Position numbers and translations under genes: made by a program. This document shows, piece after piece, positions 1-5,065 of a stretch of DNA of 11,235 bases. The stretch lies in NCBI GenBank assembly GCA_034696485.1, contig JAQIWT010001343.1, positions 1-11,235 of the forward strand. The letters are read 5' to 3'. The stretch comes from Isohypsibius dastychi (Eukaryota > Tardigrada > Eutardigrada > Parachela > Isohypsibiidae). The first letter of the stretch is position 1. Every line of letters starts with the position of its first letter. The notes under the pieces are model-generated. The model searched no databases and had not been told where the DNA came from. It saw nothing but the letters and a program-made list of their open reading frames with translations.

Positions 1-165
1 GCCACCACTTTCCATGACGAGCAGCCTTTGCCGACTAAGGAGGATCTAGAGATAGCGGCCGAAAAGTCCTTCCTTCGACCGAAAAACGGGCCAGTTAACG
101 AATCCAAAGATCCCCGAGATGATTTCGGTATTTTTTCGCCACGAGAGTACTTCAATTCGAACTAA
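1..165 (+). CDS. C-terminal end of an unknown protein (5' partial)
   Basis: Frame 1 is open from the first base to a TAA at 163-165 and gives 54 residues, beginning ATTFHDEQPL and ending SPREYFNSN. The composition is charged and protein-like, with many D, E, K, R and P and no hydrophobic segment, so this is a soluble or disordered tail. The start, and any intron, lie outside the window. It is transcribed towards the minus-strand gene ending at 371, so the two are convergent with about 205 bases between their stops. I do not recognise the family. A chance open frame of this length cannot be excluded, and no diagnostic motif is visible. Confidence 0.5.
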   Translation, partial: ATTFHDEQPLPTKEDLEIAAEKSFLRPKNGPVNESKDPRDDFGIFSPREYFNSN

Positions 166-302
166 TCTGCACATGCGTTTTCACTCAATATTACAAAATC
201 TATGTTGTTTCCTTAATGAGTTGTGAATATGGTTAGATTTTTCGTGATAGAGACCAAGCTGGCGTGTTTTTGTTGAACATTGGTCCCAAATTCAAGTATG
301 CC

Positions 303-308
303 ATTAAA
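303..308 (+). terminator. Possible poly(A) signal ATTAAA
   Basis: ATTAAA lies 138 bases after the stop of the plus-strand partial gene. It is the second most common animal polyadenylation hexamer and the only plausible one seen in this gap. Such a hexamer is common by chance, so support is weak. No AATAAA was found for the convergent minus-strand gene. Confidence 0.25.
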
Positions 309-370
309 ACGTACCCAAAAGATCTGTGATGAACTTTTACAGAGCAAGAGGTGGATTAATGTAAGGGTTT

Positions 371-1141
371 TTATGGCTGCAGTGCAATGGGCTGAGGCTG
401 CAGTGGCATGGGTTGAGGCTGTGGGTACTGAGATGGTTGCGATCCACCCAGACCTCCGGTTAAAGGAGAGTACGCTGGCATGAATTGAGGTTGTGGATAC
501 TGTCCATTTCCGAGCTCACCAACCTGGGGTCCACCGAATCCACCGCCAAAAGGTGGCTGGAATCCAGCAAAACCTCCGTTCGTTGGGAATGGGAAGCCAG
601 GTGCTGGTCCCCCAGGGAATGGGAAAGGTCCATGGGATTGCTCTTCACTGGAGCTTTTCCCTTGCTGCTCGAATTCGATTTTTGACTTGCTGGAGATCTT
701 GACCTTCACTGGGTCTCCGCGCATGATTTTCTTCAAAATTACATGGGGAAGTACTTTGGCGAGAAGACTTTTCCCACCGCCGTTATGGGGTCGGCCTCCT
801 AGGTGGCCAGGTCCACCATAATGAGGTCCACCATGAGGTCCAGGTCCGCCAAATGGACTGGGTCCTTGGACGTGACCACCGCCGAATGGGCCGAAATGGA
901 AACCACCGAAAGGTGGTCTGAAGTGAGGGTGTTCATGGCTGGCCGATTCAGAAGAAGAGGACTCCTCGGAACTGGAGTTACCTCCTGAGCTGTTGTTGGA
1001 AATTGTGTAGTTGGATGAAAAGTTGGATGGGAATGGATAGGGCAAGATGAAAACGTCGGTGCTGTTGGACTTTGGTGTTGACTGACCAAAGGCAATGGTT
1101 GCTCCAACAAGGACGAATGCAAGCGCGATGAGAAACTTCAT
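371..1141 (-). CDS. Secreted G/P/H/Q-rich low-complexity protein, 256 aa, with the shared K-hydrophobic module
   Basis: Single uninterrupted frame from ATG (1139-1141) to TAA (371-373). Residues 1-19 form a clear signal peptide (MKFLIALAF, ending ATIAFG), leaving a mature N-terminus at Gln20. Next come a Ser/Thr-rich stretch with about six N-glycosylation sequons (N26, N40, N44, N49, N50, N55), an acidic Ser/Glu run (57-67), a His/Gly/Pro block (69-123), and a short non-repetitive segment (about 124-160) containing GDPVKVKISSKSKIEF at 142-157. The C-terminus is rich in Gly, Pro and Phe, then Pro-Gln (QYPQPQ twice). There are no cysteines after the signal peptide. The layout resembles extracellular matrix or cuticle-type proteins, but I cannot name a family. 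The 142-157 block is shared with the next two large secreted proteins upstream. A TATA box lies 74 bases before the start. The function is unknown; secretion is well supported. Confidence 0.9.
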   Translation of the reverse strand: MKFLIALAFVLVGATIAFGQSTPKSNSTDVFILPYPFPSNFSSNYTISNNSSGGNSSSEESSSSESASHEHPHFRPPFGGFHFGPFGGGHVQGPSPFGGPGPHGGPHYGGPGHLGGRPHNGGGKSLLAKVLPHVILKKIMRGDPVKVKISSKSKIEFEQQGKSSSEEQSHGPFPFPGGPAPGFPFPTNGGFAGFQPPFGGGFGGPQVGELGNGQYPQPQFMPAYSPLTGGLGGSQPSQYPQPQPMPLQPQPIALQP

Positions 1142-1189
1142 GATGACGTAGTAACTTGGTCAACTACCACAGCACAGAACAAAATCGGG

Positions 1190-1576
1190 CTACCTGTGAG
1201 AAACAACCGTTTTACTTTTATAGGTCTCGGATCGGGAAACTTTTCGCAAGCTTGTTTCCAGGAATGTCCAACTAGGCAAAACATGACGAAAACACTCGAA
1301 ATCAATAAGGACGTCCTCGAATGGACCAGGATTTGAAGACTGCTGATTTGCACATTTTCTGCAAGAATTGTTCGAGAAACATTTGTTTGATCTGCATTCC
1401 ATGAAATTCTGGACTTCGGGGTGCGTCTTGTGACGCCGGGAACGAGAAAAATGCTCGATGAACGGACGATGAACATAATTTGGTTTTGAGGTTTCTGTGA
1501 GTTTTCTGAGAGGAGGATAGGTAAATACTACAAGGAAATCTATGACGAAGAAACCCAGAATCACGTATTTTTGCAT
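1190..1576 (-). CDS. Candidate secreted prepropeptide with furin site and cysteine cluster, 128 aa
   Basis: Open frame from ATG (1574-1576) to TAG (1190-1192), between two secreted-protein genes on the same strand and starting 100 bases after the stop of the upstream one. Residues 1-19 are strongly hydrophobic (MQKYVILGFFVIDFLVVF) and look like a signal peptide. RSRR at 45-48 is a classic furin-type cleavage site. After it come C61, C66, C72 and C75 (CRSNKCFSNNSCRKC) and a lone C95. Signal peptide, processing site and cysteine cluster in that order suggest a peptide hormone, growth-factor-like or defence-type precursor, but no family is recognised. The odd cysteine number, and a tail that overlaps the TATA box of the next gene, suggest that the 3' part may be non-coding or that a further exon exists. 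No strong splice donor was seen before the stop, apart from CACAG|GTAGCC right at it. Confidence 0.45.
   Translation of the reverse strand: MQKYVILGFFVIDFLVVFTYPPLRKLTETSKPNYVHRPFIEHFSRSRRHKTHPEVQNFMECRSNKCFSNNSCRKCANQQSSNPGPFEDVLIDFECFRHVLPSWTFLETSLRKVSRSETYKSKTVVSHR
1215..1222 (-). promoter_or_regulatory. TATA box (TATAAAAG) of the 256-aa secreted protein gene
   Basis: The minus strand reads CCTATAAAAGTAAAAC here. TATAAAAG matches the core promoter consensus and lies 74-81 bases upstream of the ATG at 1141. Initiation about 30 bases downstream would fall near 1185-1192 and leave a leader of about 45-50 bases. The box lies inside the 3' part of the candidate upstream gene ending at 1190, which bears on whether that tail is really coding. 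Confidence 0.6.
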
Positions 1577-1675
1577 TTTTTTGTGTTGATGTCTAGCGGC
1601 GACCTGATGTTATTTATGGGGAAACGTTGGGAAAAAACATTTTCAGATTTCTCGGAAACAAATGGGATCAAGACT

Positions 1676-2632
1676 TTATATCCATTGCAAGTTGAAAAAG
1701 TCGAAGGTCGTATTGCCGGCATCTGGGCCTCCAGTAACAAGAACTGGATCAAGTAGTGCTGACGATTCAGTCGAGTTGATCGAAACCTGTTCCACGGGTA
1801 TTTGGGTGCTGTTAACCGGTTTGTCGTTGACATTAGGTCTTCCGAATACCACTGAACTAGGCACGTAAGGCTTGCTGAGAGAAGGGCGACTTCCTGGGAT
1901 AGGGTTTCCCGCTTGAATGGGCAATCCAAAGGCAGGTTGGGAATGAACAGGGTGTCGAGGATGATCAAAGGGAGAGATCAGCGAAAAGTCAGGCTGCAGG
2001 ATCTGACTGTGTTGAAAATGGGGTGGGTCGATCCTCCGGACATGATCTGACGTAGAGTGACCATGGACAACTCTGCTCTGATGGTGCTTGGTTTTTCTGT
2101 GGCGTGAATTATGAAGCCCGTCGAACACCAGTTTCTTCTCATGGGTGAGCTTGATTTTCACAGGTCGTCCCTCCACTATATGCTGGATCATAGATTGTAG
2201 TACTTGGCTTTGCTGCTCATGATGATTGTAGATTGGTATTTGTGGACGTGGAAGATGCACTTCTTCGTGACCTTGATATTGACCTTCGACCGGACGGATT
2301 TCATGTCCAACGTTTGGCTGCCCGACCTCAGGAACGTTGGACTGAACGGGTACGATCGAGTCTCCGTTGACAACCACTGCCGACTGGGTTCCGTTTACGA
2401 GTGGTGCTGCAGTGGTGTAGTTGAGGATCGCAGAAGACCAGGTGACATTTAATGGCACAGATGTTGAAGTTGTTACATTGAGGAACGGGGATTTGCTGGT
2501 GGTTGTGGTGGAGTTGTCGCTTGTCCCGTTGGTGATCAATGATGTGCTCACAGGTCTTTTTGCTGGTCGTTGCGAGAAGGCTTGATGCAAAACGCAGAAG
2601 GCTACGAAGAACAGAGGGAAAGAGCCCTTCAT
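1676..2632 (-). CDS. Secreted S/T-rich N-glycosylated low-complexity protein, 318 aa, with the shared K-hydrophobic module
   Basis: The start was placed at ATG 2630-2632 because it begins directly with a signal peptide (MKGSFPLFFVAFCVLHQAFS). The frame stays open 20 codons further upstream, but that stretch is not signal-like. Stop TAA at 1676-1678. The mature protein would start at Gln21. Residues 25-100 are Ser/Thr/Val-rich with sequons at N35, N40, N52, N62, N71 and N80. A His/Pro/Gln-rich region follows, then an Ile/Val-rich lead-in and the block GRPVKIKLTHEKKLVF at 155-170. Next come a basic His-rich stretch (RHRKTKHHQ, 177-185), a Pro/His-rich region and a C-terminal part with three more sequons (N274, N286, N307), ending FFNLQWI. 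The order of parts (signal peptide, glycosylated Ser/Thr region, His/Pro region, module, proline-rich tail) matches the 256-aa protein downstream, so the two look like diverged paralogues. It is extracellular; the role is unknown. Confidence 0.9.
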   Translation of the reverse strand: MKGSFPLFFVAFCVLHQAFSQRPAKRPVSTSLITNGTSDNSTTTTSKSPFLNVTTSTSVPLNVTWSSAILNYTTAAPLVNGTQSAVVVNGDSIVPVQSNVPEVGQPNVGHEIRPVEGQYQGHEEVHLPRPQIPIYNHHEQQSQVLQSMIQHIVEGRPVKIKLTHEKKLVFDGLHNSRHRKTKHHQSRVVHGHSTSDHVRRIDPPHFQHSQILQPDFSLISPFDHPRHPVHSQPAFGLPIQAGNPIPGSRPSLSKPYVPSSVVFGRPNVNDKPVNSTQIPVEQVSINSTESSALLDPVLVTGGPDAGNTTFDFFNLQWI

Positions 2633-2696
2633 TTTCCCGCAGATCATTTGAAAACTGAGAACACCAAAACTAGGCCTGAGGCAAATGACCAAGGTA

Positions 2697-2704
2697 CTCT
2701 TATG
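2697..2704 (-). promoter_or_regulatory. Weak TATA-like element (CATAAGAG)
   Basis: CATAAGAG lies 65-72 bases upstream of the chosen ATG at 2632, close to the 74-81 base spacing of the much better TATA box of the 256-aa gene. The match to consensus is poor. The call rests mainly on position, and the start choice does not depend on it. Confidence 0.25.
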
Positions 2705-2916
2705 TTCCCGGGTTTAGACTAGGAATGTAAGAAACTGCTTGCATAATCAGTAGTTCAAGTGTTTCGCAAAATCTGGCTGTTTTACTATGACGTTTCTTGC
2801 CATGGCACTTGGAAATGACTCAAGTGTTGAAGTTTCATCGTAACACAGCGGTACAGCGGTTTTGATTAAGTTACACCGAATCGCAAAACCATCAGGAACA
2901 ATCGCAGAACACAAGT

Positions 2917-4584
2917 TTATCCAGCTGGTGGTCGGAATGGGTTCTGCAAAGTGCCAGCGCCCAGAACACCCGCTGCATTTCCACTACCACCATTTTGGGG
3001 TGGTCCTTGAAGGTTAGGGGTGATCGGGCTTCGACCAGGAATGCTGTTTTGACCACCAACGTTTCCACCCAGGGGTGGGAAAGCGTTGGATGGTTGCTGC
3101 AACGCGTTGAGGAATCCGCCCTGGCCAGCAGCACCTTGACTGTTAGGGGTGAGTGCCTGACCTTGTCCCCCCATGGATTGAGCGGACGCCCCTTGGTTCA
3201 TGAAAGAGCTTTGACCATTCTGTCCACTTAGGGGTTGTTGCTGGAATTGCAGAGACCCTCCTTGAAACTGGTTAGGTAGACCGAACTGGCCGTTGCTGTT
3301 GGGAAACTGTCCTGATTGGAAACCTTGCTGACCATTTGTCAGGGGCTGGTTGGGAAAATTGAACTGGCCGTTGTTAGTCTGCCCATTGGGGAACTGCTGT
3401 TGAGCGCCATTTGGAATGGTGAATTGACCATTGGTGCTTGGTTGACCAAACTGATTCTGAAGCTGTCCAGAGCCGCTCGGGTTCTGTCCCATCTGATTTG
3501 GGAACTGCTGGTTAGGGTTCTGGAATTGTCCGTTGGTCTGTCCCTGAGTGTTGGGAATCATACCACCTTGTTGACCGAATTGATTTGTGCTGGGAATCTG
3601 TCCGAACTGGTTGGGGATTTGGAACTGACCATTCGTCGTTGAGCCTTGTTGACCGAACTGGTTCAATGGTTGTTGTCCATTTGGATTTTGAAACTGATTT
3701 GGAATTTGAAACTGTCCATTGGTAGTAGCACCTTGTTGGCTTGTGGGCATTTGTCCACCTTGGAGAGGGAACGCGCTCTGCGCTCCACCTTGCAGCTGGT
3801 TGAATGGTTGCTGGCCTGTCAGTTGACTGTTAGGAAATTGTCCGTTTTGCTGGTTTGGGAATTGGTTCGTGAATTGAGTGTTGGGTACTTGGCCATTTTG
3901 CTGGAAACCAGTGGGCATCTGCCCGTTTGTTGAAAGCATACCATTCTGAGGCTGTTGAAATCCTCCCTGCAGTGCGTTAGAAGTTGAGAACAATCCACTC
4001 CCCGAACCCTGGCCTGGAGGACTCTGCTGAAAGCTGGTTGGATTCTGCCCATTTGTCGAGAACATGCCGTTCTGGGGCTGCTGAAATCCTCCCTGCATAC
4101 CGCTGGAAGTAGGGAATCCATTTCCAGATGCCTGACCAGGAATGTTTTGCTGAAAGCCTCCAGGAGTTTGTCCGTTTGTAGAAAATAGCCCGTTGCTGTT
4201 GCCTTGCCCGGGATTGCCGTTCTGGTTACCACCAGATGGCATCATCAACAAGCTGCTCGAAGGCGGAAAACCAGATTGTTTAGGTTGAGCTGCGCGGAGA
4301 TTCAGTTTTCCCCCTGATTTTGACGGAGGCTGGAACTTCGCAGGTTTCTTGTCCGAGGAACTGCTTTTCCTGCCCTTCTGGGTGTAATCGACCTCAGATT
4401 TCTGCTGAATGGTAAGCTTTCCGCCTTTTCCGTGAGCACGTCGTTGATGGACTGCAGCTTGGAGAAGCTTTTCAAACGGACTTGTCTCCTGGTTTTCGGA
4501 AAGACCTTCGAGGTCCAGATGACCAGCCCATGACACGGAGGAAAGGGTCAAAACGATCGATATTAACACTAAAAGCTGATGCAT
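2917..4584 (-). CDS. Secreted Q/N/G/P-rich repeat protein, 555 aa, prion-like composition
   Basis: One open frame from ATG (4582-4584) to TAA (2917-2919). A frame four codons longer would begin at TTG, so the ATG was taken. Residues 1-20 are a signal peptide (MHQLLVLISIVLTLSSVSWA). Residues 21-100 are the only non-repetitive part: acidic, then FEKLLQAAVHQRR, then the block GKGGKLTIQQKSEVDY at 52-67, a basic Ser-rich stretch (71-83), and a second short GGKLNL at 91-96. From about 115 to the end it is dominated by Gln, Asn, Gly, Phe and Pro in imperfect repeats, with no cysteine. Such composition is typical of self-associating structural proteins (silk-, adhesive- or cuticle-like) and of prion-like domains. 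The exact family is not recognised. It lies upstream of, and on the same strand as, the other two module proteins, and about 480 bases past the stop of the Bar gene. Confidence 0.9.
   Translation of the reverse strand: MHQLLVLISIVLTLSSVSWAGHLDLEGLSENQETSPFEKLLQAAVHQRRAHGKGGKLTIQQKSEVDYTQKGRKSSSSDKKPAKFQPPSKSGGKLNLRAAQPKQSGFPPSSSLLMMPSGGNQNGNPGQGNSNGLFSTNGQTPGGFQQNIPGQASGNGFPTSSGMQGGFQQPQNGMFSTNGQNPTSFQQSPPGQGSGSGLFSTSNALQGGFQQPQNGMLSTNGQMPTGFQQNGQVPNTQFTNQFPNQQNGQFPNSQLTGQQPFNQLQGGAQSAFPLQGGQMPTSQQGATTNGQFQIPNQFQNPNGQQPLNQFGQQGSTTNGQFQIPNQFGQIPSTNQFGQQGGMIPNTQGQTNGQFQNPNQQFPNQMGQNPSGSGQLQNQFGQPSTNGQFTIPNGAQQQFPNGQTNNGQFNFPNQPLTNGQQGFQSGQFPNSNGQFGLPNQFQGGSLQFQQQPLSGQNGQSSFMNQGASAQSMGGQGQALTPNSQGAAGQGGFLNALQQPSNAFPPLGGNVGGQNSIPGRSPITPNLQGPPQNGGSGNAAGVLGAGTLQNPFRPPAG
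3265..3726 (-). repeat. NGQFxxPN repeat array in the Q/N-rich protein
   Basis: Residues 287-440 contain at least six copies of a short motif NGQF-x-x-PN (for example NGQFQIPNQF twice, 29 residues apart at 289 and 318, then NGQFQNPN, NGQFTIPN, NGQFNFPN and NGQFGLPN). They are separated by GQQG, QQP and similar linkers. The near-exact 29-residue pair (TTNGQFQIPNQF) suggests recent slippage or unequal exchange. Confidence 0.8.
3895..4191 (-). repeat. Protein tandem repeat, period about 41-42 aa, in the Q/N-rich protein
   Basis: Residues 132-230 hold three starts of one unit: GLFSTNGQTPGGFQQ (132), GMFSTNGQNPTSFQQ (173) and GMLSTNGQMPTGFQQ (215). The in-between half units end GGFQQPQN (about 156-172 and 197-214). 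The unit thus looks like two related 17-24 residue halves that duplicated together. The third copy is cut short and runs into the QFPNQ-type repeats. Confidence 0.8.
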
Positions 4585-5065
4585 CTTTTCTATCAATTAG
4601 ACGTAGAAGTGTGACGACCTTGTCAGGATCAGAAAACCTCTGACACCTAAGCGACAGATGCAGCTGTAGAATGTTCAGCTCAAGTGGCTTTTCCGGATCA
4701 GCATATTTGCTTGAACAAAACTCGAACGTGTTTGTTCCTGTGTCCGCGAGCTCGTGGTATTTGTGTGCACACAGCAACTTTTAATCAGATAGCTGCTCAG
4801 GGTAATTGAAAAACAGCTCGCAGTTTCTCCAAGATGACGGTGGTCAGTAAAACTTTTTCATATTGTGTTAATTCCTCGATCCGGCGAGGGACAGCAGAGT
4901 TCAAACCAAACACCATGCAACTTTGTTCATTTTGTCACTGGCTGTTTTGAAAACAGTACAACCCATAAATTCGTTTGATTCATGACGTGACACCGACCGA
5001 TAAGCCAAAGGGAGCACTCAGATCATAAAATTGTATAATACACTCTGCATATTCGAAATCAGAAT
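4585..5065. other. Intergenic: 5' region of the Q/N-rich gene and 3' region of the Bar gene
   Basis: No convincing gene. A frame at 4472-4777 on the minus strand has no ATG start and overlaps the Q/N-rich gene out of frame. A weak TATA-like TTAAAAG (minus strand, about 4777-4783) lies about 195 bases upstream of that gene's ATG. This is further than in its two neighbours and would imply a longer leader. No canonical AATAAA was found on the minus strand downstream of the Bar stop. Confidence 0.5.

Noticed and set aside
799-1122. Out-of-frame minus-strand ORF within the 256-aa protein gene
   Set aside because: A shadow of the Gly/Pro-rich frame, with no independent evidence.
3316-3933. Plus-strand open frames of 95-108 codons opposite the Q/N-rich gene
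   Set aside because: They are antisense to the repeat region, where the CAR and AAY codons of the minus strand leave few stops. Their Leu/Val-rich products just reflect reverse-complemented Gln/Asn codons.
4472-4777. Minus-strand frame of 101 codons at the 5' end of the Q/N-rich gene
   Set aside because: It has a TTG rather than ATG start, overlaps the signal-peptide exon out of frame, and shows no domain.
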